From Fidelibacterota bacterium 408169 (GTDB lineage: Bacteria; Fidelibacterota; Marinisomatia; Marinisomatales; TCS55), in contig NNSG01000001.1 of assembly GCA_002256485.1 (NCBI GenBank), forward strand, positions 1 to 64,000: a stretch of 64,000 nucleotides of DNA, given 5' to 3'. Below are positions 16,981 to 27,700 of this stretch, one piece after another. A program made the translations under genes and the position numbers. The stretch's first letter is position 1. Each line of letters starts with the position of its first letter. The notes under the pieces are model-generated. The model had not been told where the DNA came from. It was given only the letters and a program-made list of their open reading frames with translations, and did not search any database.

Positions 16981-17516
16981 TGAATAATAGAAATAAAACT
17001 ATTTGGACTATTTTAGTACTGATGAGCGTCATGTCTATCGGCGCAGCCGGTATTAAATTATATCCTATTAATGAAAAATGGAATGCTGCCAATAAGAGGG
17101 CAGACAATTTGCAGTTTGGCGCAGATGAAGAATTAGAGGAAGTAATCGAATTTTTAGAACAACGCCTAAGAGAGCGGAATGCCTTTGATTTTACTTTAGA
17201 CAAAGAACCGCTTCGATTAACAAATGTACTGTATCTTACAGACGCGCGTGGAAGAATGCTGCGTTATAGAAATACAAATAAACTTCGTGTAACCCATATT
17301 ATAGATGGAACGTCTACACAATATGCCGGTATTCAATATCGTGGACAAAACTATACTGTTGTCGTTGGTGATTCAATTGCTGACGGTGAAGTTGTTTGGA
17401 TAGATGTAGATGAAGTTGTCATTGTCAAAGGAGCATCTGAATATCACTATCCCGTTGCGGGATTAGCTGAAGAAGAAAATGTAACATTGGAAAATAATTC
17501 CAGAAATGAGTTTTAA
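16980..17516 (+). CDS. pilP: PilP/GspC-like periplasmic coupling protein
   Basis: This 178-residue protein has an N-terminal membrane anchor or signal (about 8-26). Its C-terminal half holds a small beta domain (about 95-165) with repeated G-x-x-Y-x-V-x-x-G-D-S-I, like the homology region of GspC/PilP that binds the secretin. No lipobox is seen, so it is anchored by its helix rather than by lipid, unlike classical PilP. It ends just before the pilQ start. Confidence 0.72.
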   Translation: MNNRNKTIWTILVLMSVMSIGAAGIKLYPINEKWNAANKRADNLQFGADEELEEVIEFLEQRLRERNAFDFTLDKEPLRLTNVLYLTDARGRMLRYRNTNKLRVTHIIDGTSTQYAGIQYRGQNYTVVVGDSIADGEVVWIDVDEVVIVKGASEYHYPVAGLAEEENVTLENNSRNEF

Positions 17517-17517
17517 A

Positions 17518-19020
17518 ATGAAAAATATTCTAATTTTACCAACCCTATTTATGCTTGCTGCAGGTTTATTTGCTCAAGATAGTCCGAGTACAATTTCTGC
17601 AAGTGAAGCTATTAAACCAACCTTGGTACGAGTCCATGCTGAAGATGCACATTTGCCGAGCATACTTTCTATTCTAGCTAAGGAAAGCGGTTACAATATT
17701 GTAACTGACCCGAGCGTAAATCGACAGGATAAAATTTCTATTCATATGGATGATGTGCCTATCGAGCAAGCAATTAATCTTGTTGTGAGAGCTGTTGGTT
17801 TGAGCTATGAGATTGTAGGTAATTCATTTTTGATTGCTGAACCCAAAAAGCTGCTGGAAGAAGTAGGGATAACTTCCCATGTAGTGGATTTAAAATACGC
17901 TGATGCAGCTGAAGTAAAAATGTTTCTGCAAGATCTGACAGATCAAATTCAAGTGGATACCTCAGGGAATAAAATTCTTGTTAATGCTTCTCCAAAGAAA
18001 ATTGCTGAAATAGAGGAAGTAATTCGCAAGATTGATCAGCCTGCAACACAAGTAATGCTGGAAGTTCGATTGATTGAAGTGGGCGTTGATGTGGAAGAAG
18101 ACTTGGGAATTGATTGGTCAAGATTAGCCCATTATACTAATATTTTTGCAGAAAATGGTGTACCACCAGCAGGGATTACCGGTGCAGGAAGTACAGTGCC
18201 CGGTTTAGCCCAGCAACAAAATGAAGCTGGAACAGGTGTTATTGAAGATTATGGTTCTCTACCATTCGAAGCGCTTCCTGAAAATATGCTTTATAATCGA
18301 CTGAATTGGAATAATAAAGATGATCAGAACCTTTTTCCTACACAATTCAGCCGGCAGATGACAGCGTTTGATGTAACGCTTGATTTTCTTATTAAAAATA
18401 ATAAAGCAGAAATTCTTGCTGATTCAAAATTAGTCACATTAAACGGTCGTAAAGCGTATATAGAGATGGTGGATGTTGTACCGTATATTTTGAGTTCCGG
18501 CGGTGTTGGTGGACAGGTTCAAGTCCAAAAGGAAGAAGTTGGAATAAAATTACATGTGTTACCCAAAGTAAATATTGATGGGGACATTACAGTACACGTT
18601 ATGCCTGAAGTATCCTCGATATTTGAGTTTATCGGCCCTGATAAAAATATTCCCCGTACTAAAAAACGAACATCATCCACAACCATTAGAGTTAAAGATG
18701 GTGATACAATAATAATTGGCGGCTTAATCAGTAGGGATCTCAAAGATACAGAATATAAAGTTCCCTTTTTAAATAAAATTCCGGTACTAGGTAAAAAACT
18801 TTTTACCAGTAGTGACATTATCGAAAAGAAAACAGATCTTATCATTCAGATTACGCCTTCTGTTATTACAGCGGGAATGGTTGGAATTACGAAAACAGAT
18901 GCAATGATCGAACTTGAAAATTCTTTAATCATTCCAGTTGAAGAGAATGAAAAAGATGAAGATGCTCTAGAAGAAGAAACTCCTAAAACATCAGAAAAAG
19001 GAGAAAGTGATGCGAAATAA
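17518..19020 (+). CDS. pilQ: Type IV pilus secretin PilQ
   Basis: This outer-membrane secretin of about 500 residues forms the pilus exit channel. A signal peptide ends near F-A-Q. The N-terminal STN-like domain (about 40-120) and one secretin N domain (about 125-180) precede the secretin core. The C terminus has the conserved G-G-L-I-S-R-D block followed by V-P-F-L-N-K-I-P-V-L-G, then a charged tail. Compared with proteobacterial PilQ it lacks AMIN domains and is short, closer to GspD-like forms. I prefer the ATG at 17518 because the leader then starts with M-K-N. Confidence 0.93.
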   Translation: MKNILILPTLFMLAAGLFAQDSPSTISASEAIKPTLVRVHAEDAHLPSILSILAKESGYNIVTDPSVNRQDKISIHMDDVPIEQAINLVVRAVGLSYEIVGNSFLIAEPKKLLEEVGITSHVVDLKYADAAEVKMFLQDLTDQIQVDTSGNKILVNASPKKIAEIEEVIRKIDQPATQVMLEVRLIEVGVDVEEDLGIDWSRLAHYTNIFAENGVPPAGITGAGSTVPGLAQQQNEAGTGVIEDYGSLPFEALPENMLYNRLNWNNKDDQNLFPTQFSRQMTAFDVTLDFLIKNNKAEILADSKLVTLNGRKAYIEMVDVVPYILSSGGVGGQVQVQKEEVGIKLHVLPKVNIDGDITVHVMPEVSSIFEFIGPDKNIPRTKKRTSSTTIRVKDGDTIIIGGLISRDLKDTEYKVPFLNKIPVLGKKLFTSSDIIEKKTDLIIQITPSVITAGMVGITKTDAMIELENSLIIPVEENEKDEDALEEETPKTSEKGESDAK

Positions 19021-20962
19021 CATGAAAAAAATATTTAGCATAGTTTTAATTGCAACAGGATTATTTATTATAAGCTGCGATGAAAGGGACCCTGCAAATG
19101 CTGATTCATCTTCCAGTACTACCTCAGGTGCTTATAAAATAACTGCAGTTGCACAAGCCTATGGTTTTGACAATAATGGTAATGCTGTTGCGGTGGGTGA
19201 GGATCTGAAAGGTCCATTTGTGACAACATACATTGTTGCTCAATTATTGGATTCGCTCAACCAACCTCAAAAAGATGAAATGATTACATTCTCGGCAAAA
19301 GCAGCCGGTTCCGATATTGGCTCTTTCGATACCCGTACACCTAAAACAAATAATGATGGTTTAGCTGCTGTTCAATTTTCCGATGGAAATATGGCTGCCT
19401 ATGATAATGGCACAACACCAACTTACGAAGGTGTGGAAGTAACAGCGGTCTATACAAAAGGCGGAACCGATTTTGAGACATCCGTACGCTTTGATGTGTA
19501 TGATACAAGTGCTGTAGAATTGTGGCCCTATCAAATAAATCTTACTACAAATACGAATGCGATCAAACTCGATGATGGAAATACAAAAGCTGAGCTTTCT
19601 GCTCGTATTAATTCCCGCCAGTATGGAAATCCAATTTCAAATGTTGAACTCTATTTCGAAAGTAATAATGGACGATTGAGTGTATTGAGCGAATTGACAG
19701 ATTCGATTGGTGTAGCAAAAGTTGATTTTTCCGATACGGGTGATCCGGGTGAAATTGGTGTTTCTACTGTGTCTGCACGCTATCAGCACCCGGTTTTTGG
19801 TTTGGTTATGGATTCTGTGCAGATAACAATCAGGGATACTTCTTCCGGCATTCCTGCTTATATTGAAATTCCATCTTCGTATCCTGCTGAAATTATGGTC
19901 GTCGGTGGCGGCGGTTCAGAATCTACCGATATTTGTGCCCGCGTGTATGATGAAAATGGTGTATTGGTACAAACGCCTTATAATGTCACATTTACACTTG
20001 GGCCTAATTTCCCATCAGGTGCTAACCTGAATAACGCCGGTATAATTGATTCAGCTTATTCTGCTAATGGTGAAGCCTGTGTATCATTAAATAGTGGTGT
20101 CGCGCCAGGACCTGTCCGTGTGACGGCTGTTTTGAGATATGAGGGAGAGAATATTACGGCTGTTGCCATTCCGGTTACGATTGCAACTGGACCTCCTGCA
20201 AACATAGAAGCTGAATATGATCCCTTGAACACAATTGCAACAGGTGGTGGATATTATCAAACTGAAGCATCAGCAATGGTATATGATCTCTGGTATAATC
20301 CTGTGGCAGACAGTACGTATGTTTATTGGACATTGGAACCTGAACCTGGTGAATCGCTTATTGAAGCATTAGTGGAAGGTGTCAGTTTTACTGGTAACCA
20401 AAATCTAAATGGTGATTCATATCCAGGATTAGCCTTCACCACAATTATTTATTCGACAGATGCTATTGGTGATATTGGTTATGTAACTGCCCTTACCTTT
20501 GGTGCTAATGGTGATACAATATCAGCTCGAATCAATGAAGATGAAGGAGAAACAACCATGACTTTCGTTCCGGGTACATTGATATTAAGTGCCGCAACTA
20601 CCTATGTTGACTTCACCACTTTAGGAGCGACTACTGTGCAACTTGATATAACTGGTACACTCCAGGATCTTTATGGTAATAATGTAGCAGAAGCACCCAT
20701 TTCTTTAAATGCTCCAGGGTCGCAGAATATTTATTGGCCCGCATCACCCATTGCGAATAATGTAGGTACAACAGATATAAATGGACAGGTTACATGGGTT
20801 GTAGAATATGATATTGGTGTATGTGCATGGATTGTTGGAACAACCGACCCTCCTCAATATGAAGATTTTACATCCAGTATTACTGCGACACTGTTAATTG
20901 CCCAATCTATCACCAGTGACCCAATTGATATCCTTTTAGTCAGAACACCCGAAGGTCCCTGA
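19010..20962 (+). CDS. Large Ig-like lipoprotein inside the pilus operon
   Basis: This protein of about 650 residues has a lipoprotein signal with lipobox I-I-S-C (Cys near residue 22). The mature part looks like a string of bacterial Ig-like (invasin/Big_1-type) domains, each with the signatures of a hydrophobic core strand and D-x-x-G-x-A-x-V-x-F/D turns at roughly 110-125, 215-235 and 600-615. GGAG lies 6 bases before the chosen ATG. Its place between pilQ and pilB suggests a surface adhesin or a secretin-associated outer-membrane lipoprotein. No known PilF-type pilotin (TPR) features are present. Confidence 0.65.
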   Translation: MRNNMKKIFSIVLIATGLFIISCDERDPANADSSSSTTSGAYKITAVAQAYGFDNNGNAVAVGEDLKGPFVTTYIVAQLLDSLNQPQKDEMITFSAKAAGSDIGSFDTRTPKTNNDGLAAVQFSDGNMAAYDNGTTPTYEGVEVTAVYTKGGTDFETSVRFDVYDTSAVELWPYQINLTTNTNAIKLDDGNTKAELSARINSRQYGNPISNVELYFESNNGRLSVLSELTDSIGVAKVDFSDTGDPGEIGVSTVSARYQHPVFGLVMDSVQITIRDTSSGIPAYIEIPSSYPAEIMVVGGGGSESTDICARVYDENGVLVQTPYNVTFTLGPNFPSGANLNNAGIIDSAYSANGEACVSLNSGVAPGPVRVTAVLRYEGENITAVAIPVTIATGPPANIEAEYDPLNTIATGGGYYQTEASAMVYDLWYNPVADSTYVYWTLEPEPGESLIEALVEGVSFTGNQNLNGDSYPGLAFTTIIYSTDAIGDIGYVTALTFGANGDTISARINEDEGETTMTFVPGTLILSAATTYVDFTTLGATTVQLDITGTLQDLYGNNVAEAPISLNAPGSQNIYWPASPIANNVGTTDINGQVTWVVEYDIGVCAWIVGTTDPPQYEDFTSSITATLLIAQSITSDPIDILLVRTPEGP

Positions 20963-20964
20963 TA

Positions 20965-22686
20965 ATGTCTGAATTCAATCCACAGTTTTCAAAAATCGGA
21001 GAAATCCTGGTTCATCTAGGGAAGATTGATGAATCACAACTCAATAAAGCTCTAGCTGAACAGCAAAAGTCTGGTGAAAAATTAGGCACAACTCTCATGA
21101 ATAGTAGTCTTATTACTGAAAATGACTTGGTCGCAGTATATGCCATGCAGTTAGGATATCAATCTGTTGATGAAGATAACTTGTTCAATGCAGACAAGGA
21201 TGTGGTCAAACTAGTACCCGAAGATTTTGCTCGTGAGCATAAACTTCTGGCACTTGCAAAGTCTAATTCCACTATCCAAGTGGCTATGGAAGACCCAGAA
21301 GATTTGGTCGCCATAGATAACCTTAAACGACTCACAAATCTTACTCCAGACGTACTGGTCGCTGGTTCTTCTGGGCTCAAACGTGCCATGGATGAACTTT
21401 ATGACAAGATCCGTCAATCCGGTGAAGTGGAAGAAGTGTTCGAAGGTATTAAAGTTATTACCGGAGATGATGAAAATGCTGAAGAAGTGGATTTGTCACC
21501 TGATAAAGTTTCAGCAGAAGATGCACCTATAGTAAAACTGGTAAACCTGATACTCCAGGAAGCTATCAAAGAACGAGCTACAGATGTCCATATTGAACCA
21601 CAAAAGAAAATTGTAAATGTCCGTATTAGGATTGATGGCGTTTTACAAACGATTATGACACCACCGACCACATCTTTAAGTGGATTAGTTACTCGAATTA
21701 AAATTCTATCCAAATTGAATATTGCTGAACGCCGCTTACCTCAAGATGGTCGTTTTACCATTAAAGGAGCAAACCGTGAAATTGATGTTCGTGTATCCAT
21801 ATTACCAACCGTCTACGGTGAAAAAGTTGTCATGCGACTTCTTGATAAAACAGGGTTCGCATTCAACTTAAAGAGTCTCGGTTTCGAACAGGATATGTAC
21901 ACAATCTTCAAACGTGTGATTTCACAACCATATGGTATGGTTGTGGTTTCCGGACCTACTGGAAGTGGTAAATCCACAAGTTTATATGCATCTCTAAAAG
22001 AGATTAAAAGCGAAGGTACTAATATTACGACTGTAGAAGATCCTGTTGAATATCAATTGGATGGTGTCAATCAGGTTCAAACGCATGATGACATAGGGCT
22101 ATCTTTTTCAGCATCATTGCGTTCTATCCTGCGCCAAGACCCGGATATTTTGTTAATTGGTGAAATTCGCGATGAGGAAACGGCGGATATTGCAGTAAAA
22201 TTTTCCTTGACGGGGCATCTTGTTTTTTCAACTGTTCACGCCAATGATGCTGCATCAACTATTACCCGGTTACTGGATATTGGTGTTAAACCATTTTTAG
22301 TCGGTTCCTGTTTGAATCTTGTAATGGCCCAGCGGTTAGTGCGTACAATCTGTGAAAATTGTAAAGAATCGTATACTCCAACAAAAGAAGAACTAGAAAT
22401 GGTTGGCTTAGAAAAATCCAAATTGAATGGCAATGAACTATTTAAAGGAAAAGGATGTAGTCATTGCAGGAATACAGGTTACCACGGTAGAACGGGTATT
22501 TTTGAATTAATTACCATGACCAAGGAAATTCGTGGTCTGGTATTTGACAATGCCAATGAAGGGGTGATTCGTCAAAAAGCGATGGATGACGGAATGGCGA
22601 CACTACGGGATAGCGGCATCCGAAAAGTAATTGCCGGTGTAACAACGATTGCAGAAGTACTTCGATCAACTGTTGAGGATCTTTAA
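20965..22686 (+). CDS. pilB: Pilus extension ATPase PilB with MshEN domain
   Basis: This 573-residue assembly ATPase powers pilus extension. The N terminus (about 8-75) matches the MshEN pattern: I-G-E-I-L-x-x-L-G, then L-x-x-A-L-x-x-Q, then L-G-T-T-L and L-x-x-x-Y-A-x-Q-L-G. This domain binds cyclic di-GMP in MshE and related PilB proteins. The ATPase core has Walker A GPTGSGKST (near residue 333), an Asp box with E-D-P-V-E-Y-Q-L-D, Walker B L-L-I-G-E-I-R-D, a TVHAND His box, and a zinc tetracysteine (C-E-N-C and C-S-H-C near 467-500). It follows the lipoprotein by two bases. Confidence 0.95.
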   Translation: MSEFNPQFSKIGEILVHLGKIDESQLNKALAEQQKSGEKLGTTLMNSSLITENDLVAVYAMQLGYQSVDEDNLFNADKDVVKLVPEDFAREHKLLALAKSNSTIQVAMEDPEDLVAIDNLKRLTNLTPDVLVAGSSGLKRAMDELYDKIRQSGEVEEVFEGIKVITGDDENAEEVDLSPDKVSAEDAPIVKLVNLILQEAIKERATDVHIEPQKKIVNVRIRIDGVLQTIMTPPTTSLSGLVTRIKILSKLNIAERRLPQDGRFTIKGANREIDVRVSILPTVYGEKVVMRLLDKTGFAFNLKSLGFEQDMYTIFKRVISQPYGMVVVSGPTGSGKSTSLYASLKEIKSEGTNITTVEDPVEYQLDGVNQVQTHDDIGLSFSASLRSILRQDPDILLIGEIRDEETADIAVKFSLTGHLVFSTVHANDAASTITRLLDIGVKPFLVGSCLNLVMAQRLVRTICENCKESYTPTKEELEMVGLEKSKLNGNELFKGKGCSHCRNTGYHGRTGIFELITMTKEIRGLVFDNANEGVIRQKAMDDGMATLRDSGIRKVIAGVTTIAEVLRSTVEDL

Positions 22687-23933
22687 TGCCTGTTTTTTCT
22701 TATTTGATTAAAGATGAAGCTGGTTCTCGCCGCGAAGGTGAATTACGTGCTGACAGCCTGGATTTAGCTATGCAGAAATTAGCTGCAAACAATCAGATCA
22801 TTGTTAATCTGCAAGAAGTAGATACGAGTTGGGATTTTATAGGTCCTTTCATTGATGAAATCAACCTCTCATTTGAGCGGTTGAAAAGCCGTATCCCGTT
22901 GAGTAATTTGGTATTTTTTACCCGACAATTAGCTACAATGTATTCAGCTGGATTAACATTAGAAAGATCCATCCATGGACTCGCAACTGAAGAAAAACAT
23001 ACTCGGTTTAAAAAAATATTAATAAACGTGAGTGAAAATATTCGAAAGGGATTATCTCTTTCTGAGTCTATGCAGAAACATCCCGGTGTATTCAGCAATC
23101 TGTATATTGCATTGACAAAGGCAGGTGAAGTCAGCGGAAACTTGAATGTTATAATGGACCAATTAGCGACTTATTTAGAAAATCTGGATGATGTACGCCG
23201 AAAAGTTCGATCAGCAATGACCTATCCCATATTCATGGTTGGATTCCTTTTTGCCATGATGGCGAGTATGTTCATTTGGATTATTCCAAAATTTTCAGAA
23301 GTATACGCCCAATTAGGTGCCAGCCTGCCTGCTGCGACTCAAATGATGGTTGTGATTAGTGAATGGATGAGTTATAATTTTGGCAAAATAATGTTTTCAA
23401 TTTTTAGCATTATTTTTGGTATGTGGATTATTTCGAAAACAAGGCGTGGCGGATATATTATTGATACTATCAAATTAAACAGTCCTGTATTTGGAGCATT
23501 AGTTGAACAATCTATATTAAATAAATTTTCAAAAACTGCCGGTATTTTGATCGGTGCAGGTGTGCCGGTTATTGAATCTATGCACCTTATGAAAAAAATT
23601 GTTGAAAACCGTGTTTTTGAAAACGCTATTGAAAACGCAACAGAATATATTCGTGACGGATTTAATATCAGTACAGCTTTGCGGAGAACAGAACGGTTTC
23701 CTGCAATATTATTGCAATTGACAGCCACGGGTGAAGAAACAGGTGAATTGGATTCGTTATTGGATAATGCATCTGATTATTATTATAAACAAGTCAATGC
23801 GTTGGTTGATCGTATGACAACGTTGATTGAACCAATACTTATTTTATTGGTTGGTTTGGTTATTGCTGTTATGGTTATTGTTACATATTTACCTGTATTC
23901 TATTTAGGGTCCGCATTGCAGCAGGGATTATAA
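22686..23933 (+). CDS. pilC: Type IV pilus inner-membrane platform protein PilC
   Basis: This 415-residue polytopic inner-membrane protein of the PilC/GspF family has two repeats of the cytoplasmic helical domain (about 75-195 and 275-395). Each ends in a hydrophobic helix, with further membrane segments near 220-245 and 380-405. The family signatures F-T-R-Q-L-A-T-M and T-G-E-E-T-G-E-L-D-S are visible. PilC sits at the base of the pilus and transmits ATPase motion. It shares one base with both neighbouring genes. Confidence 0.94.
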   Translation: MPVFSYLIKDEAGSRREGELRADSLDLAMQKLAANNQIIVNLQEVDTSWDFIGPFIDEINLSFERLKSRIPLSNLVFFTRQLATMYSAGLTLERSIHGLATEEKHTRFKKILINVSENIRKGLSLSESMQKHPGVFSNLYIALTKAGEVSGNLNVIMDQLATYLENLDDVRRKVRSAMTYPIFMVGFLFAMMASMFIWIIPKFSEVYAQLGASLPAATQMMVVISEWMSYNFGKIMFSIFSIIFGMWIISKTRRGGYIIDTIKLNSPVFGALVEQSILNKFSKTAGILIGAGVPVIESMHLMKKIVENRVFENAIENATEYIRDGFNISTALRRTERFPAILLQLTATGEETGELDSLLDNASDYYYKQVNALVDRMTTLIEPILILLVGLVIAVMVIVTYLPVFYLGSALQQGL

Positions 23934-24700
23934 TGGCCTGGTTACCCATCATTTCTGCATTTATTATAGGTTCTATTGTGGGTAGTTTTCTCAATGTACT
24001 TATCTATCGCTTGCCCAGAGAAGAATCGATTTGGAGTCCTAGATCTCATTGCCCTCATTGTAAAAAAATGATTCCCTGGTATCAAAATATTCCATTGGTT
24101 TCCTTTTTTATTCAAAATGGAAAATGCGCAATGTGCAATGCGACTATTTCTTGGCAATATCCAATCGTGGAAGCAATCACCGGATGTGTTTGGGGATTTT
24201 CCTTTTTTATTTTTAACCCAATGCACGCAACCATGAATGCAGTATTTTCTTCAATATTAATTGCATTAGCTTGGATTGATCTAAAAACAATGATGATTCC
24301 CTTATCCTTAATCATTTCCGGCGTAATCATGATTGGTTTAAACATTTTTACTGGTATTCTTGAATGGAAATTAGTTTTGTGGGGAGCGTTGGCAGGAATG
24401 GCTATTCCTCTATTAATGATGGGGTTGACATTTCTAATGACACGCCGCCAAGGAATGGGTTGGGGCGATATTCAATTGGGTTTGATCCTGGGAGCATGGC
24501 TCGGACCCTTAGAAATGATATTGACACTATTTTTTGCGGCACTTTTGGGTATCATAGCCTGGCTGGCCATTTCTCTGAAAAAAGGGTTCGATCGTAACCG
24601 GCCCCTCCCGTTTGCACCCTATCTTGTTATGAGTGCTGTTATGATCCTTTTTCTGGAATCCTATGTAGGAATCTGGTTTGATAAATTACTTTTTCTTTAA
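23933..24700 (+). CDS. pilD: Prepilin peptidase PilD
   Basis: This 255-residue membrane aspartyl protease cleaves prepilin leaders and methylates the new N terminus. A zinc-binding tetracysteine (C-P-H-C about 39-42 and C-A-M-C about 64-67) marks the methylase part. The protease aspartates are in A-W-I-D-L-K and in the G-W-G-D motif near residue 179. About seven to eight membrane helices are evident. It closes the pilus operon and should process the prepilins encoded at its start. Confidence 0.94.
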   Translation: MAWLPIISAFIIGSIVGSFLNVLIYRLPREESIWSPRSHCPHCKKMIPWYQNIPLVSFFIQNGKCAMCNATISWQYPIVEAITGCVWGFSFFIFNPMHATMNAVFSSILIALAWIDLKTMMIPLSLIISGVIMIGLNIFTGILEWKLVLWGALAGMAIPLLMMGLTFLMTRRQGMGWGDIQLGLILGAWLGPLEMILTLFFAALLGIIAWLAISLKKGFDRNRPLPFAPYLVMSAVMILFLESYVGIWFDKLLFL

Positions 24701-24711
24701 ATAAACAGGAA

Positions 24712-27700
24712 ATGAAAATGAAACAATCGTATACACCTTTACCACTGATAATCACTATTGGACTTTTAAGTGTACTGAATGCAGCCGAAGAAAATGAACT
24801 GATTCAGAGTTTCGAATTAAAATCTCAAGTTAAGGGTGACCATATCTTACAATTCAATATACCTGATTATGAATTAGAAGATGTAATTATAAACGGCCAA
24901 ACCTTTAAACGTCCCACTATGGATGGTGCAGGTCAAACATCATTGGAAGGTCAACCTGAATTACCTGTTATTACAACTTTTTATGCAGTTGAACCGGGAA
25001 AAATTTATGATGCCCATGTAAGAATAATTTCATCAGATGAAATTGAAAATGTTGATTTACTACCTTTGCAAACCTGGGAAAATGTAAATGAAGGTGACAT
25101 TGTCAGTTTTAAACGAAACATCAATATATATTCTGATGAAACGCCATTCCCCGAAAAATTAGCCACTGTTTCTGAATCTCAAACATTCCGCAATTTAGAA
25201 TTAGTATCTGTTTCATTTACTCCTTTTCAATATGAACCACTCCAGAAAAAATTGAAAGTTATTACGTCTGCAGAAATTGAATTAGTTGAAACAAGCACAT
25301 TTACAGAAAATTCATTTCGGCCATTAAAACGATCCAGAGTTTTTGAAAAACTATATGAATCCGTTGTTGTGAATTATAACCGTTTTATAAGCATTGAAGA
25401 ATACCAAAAACCTTCAATATTGTATATATTACCCAGCAATTCATCTAACATAATATCAACTCTCAATCCATTATTTGAGTGGCGACATAAAGCGGGATAT
25501 GTCGTTAATATTGTTTCTACTAGTACAACGGGAACATCATCTACAGCTATTAAGAATTATATCCAAAATGCTTATGAATCATGGAATGACCCTCCTGAAT
25601 ATGTAGCATTAGTCGGTGATGCTTCAGGTACGTATTCGATACCTACTTATTTTGATAATTGGAGCAGTTATAATGGTGAAGGGGATTTTCCGTACAGCCA
25701 ATTGGATGGAACTGACTTTTTTCCGGAAGTGTTGATTGGCCGTCTATCATTTAGCAGTACGACAGAATTGGCGACAATTGTTAACAAGACTATCCAATAT
25801 GAAACGAATCCATATATGGGTGAAAACTGGTTTACCCGTGCATGCATGGTGGGAGATCCGTCCACATCAGGAATTTCTTGTATAATTACAAAAGAGGTCG
25901 CACGATATTATTTAGAAGAATTGGGTGGTTATAATGATGTTCGAACAGTATATAACTCACCATTCTCTAGCCAAATGGTAAATAATCTTAATGATGGTCT
26001 AACGTTTTTCAACTACCGTGGATACTACGGAGTTAGTGGATTTAATTCAGGACATATAAGTGGTTTGAGCAATGGATTTAAATTAAGCATAGCTACTGTA
26101 ATTACTTGCGGTACGGGTTCATTTGCTTCCGGTACATCTTTGAGTGAAGCATTTATTCGAGCTGGAACACCTTCACAGCCAAAAGGTGCAGTTGCTTCAA
26201 TCGGTACTGCAACATTAGGGACTCATACTATGTTTAATAATGCGGTGGATATGGGGTTTTATTATGGCGTCTTTTCAGATGGGCTGGAAACACCATCTGC
26301 AGCTTTAGTCAGAGGTACATTGCATTTGTATCAAACGTATCCATCCAATCCAAATAGTTTTGTTAGTATTTTTACTCATTGGAACAATCTTATGGGGGAT
26401 CCTGCATTACGAATGTGGACGGCAATACCTCAAACTTTTATCTTGACGTATGAAAACAGTATAGATCGAGGTACTAATTTTATTGATATACACGTGGCTG
26501 ATAGTGACGGTAATGATATGCAAGGCGCTGCTGTAACAATTCTAAAAGGTAGCGATGAAGTATTTGAATCAGGCTATACTGATGCGTCTGGAAATGTTAC
26601 TTTGCCGATCAATTCATTTTCTGCAGGAAATATGTATGTAACAGTAACAGCTAAAAATTATATACCTCATCAAGGAACCGTTAATATTATTGATGCAGCA
26701 ACTAATGTAAATATTCTTGCCGGCCAAGTTATAGTTGATGATGACGGAAATGCGCCTTCAAATGGTAATGGTGATGGAATTATGAATGGTAGTGAAATTA
26801 TCGAACTCACAATTCCGATACATAATTATGGAACATCTTCTGTTGAAGAATTAACTGGAACATTAACAGCTCACAGCAGCAATATTACAGTAAACGTGGG
26901 AACAATTACATACGGAAATCTTGATTCGAATGAGACGCTTATTCCTTCAGATCAATTTGTTATTGAGATAAATAATAGTGTTATTGAAGGTCAAGTTGTT
27001 GAATTAAGATTGACATTAAATGATGATAGCAGTAATACTTGGGAAGGTATGCTCTTGTATAATACAGCTGGATCATTTCTTGATGTTGTCAGTGTGAATG
27101 TAATTGGTGCAGACGATGGTGTTTTAGATCCAGGTGAAACAGCAGAACTTCAATTTACCTTATTTAACTCCGGATCTGTTAATGCGATGAATGTGTCAGC
27201 TGATTTAAATACAAATATGTCCGCATTAGAAATAACGGATAATAATGGAATATGGGGAGCAATCCTATCCGGACAAATGGCCAGCAGTATAGATCATTTT
27301 ACTGTAACAGCAGATGAAGGAATAATCCCTGGTACAATTGCTCATTTATTTTTAACCATTACCGGACAAGACGGTTTTGAAATTATGCGTCCTTTTACTT
27401 TACAAATTGGAACAATAACAGTGAATGATCCCTTAGGACCGGATGAATATGGTTACTATATTTATGATAGTGGCGACCAAATTTATTCCAATGCTCCCTT
27501 TTATAATTGGATTGAAATTGATGATCGTTTCGGAGGCAGTGGTACTCATATTCCCATTTTAGATTATGGAGATAATGGTGATGATAGTCAACTTGTGACA
27601 TTACCATTTCAATTTAAAATGTACGGTCAGACTTATGGAGAAATTACAGTATGCTCTAATGGTTGGATTGCCATGGGTCATACAAATATGCAATCATTTA

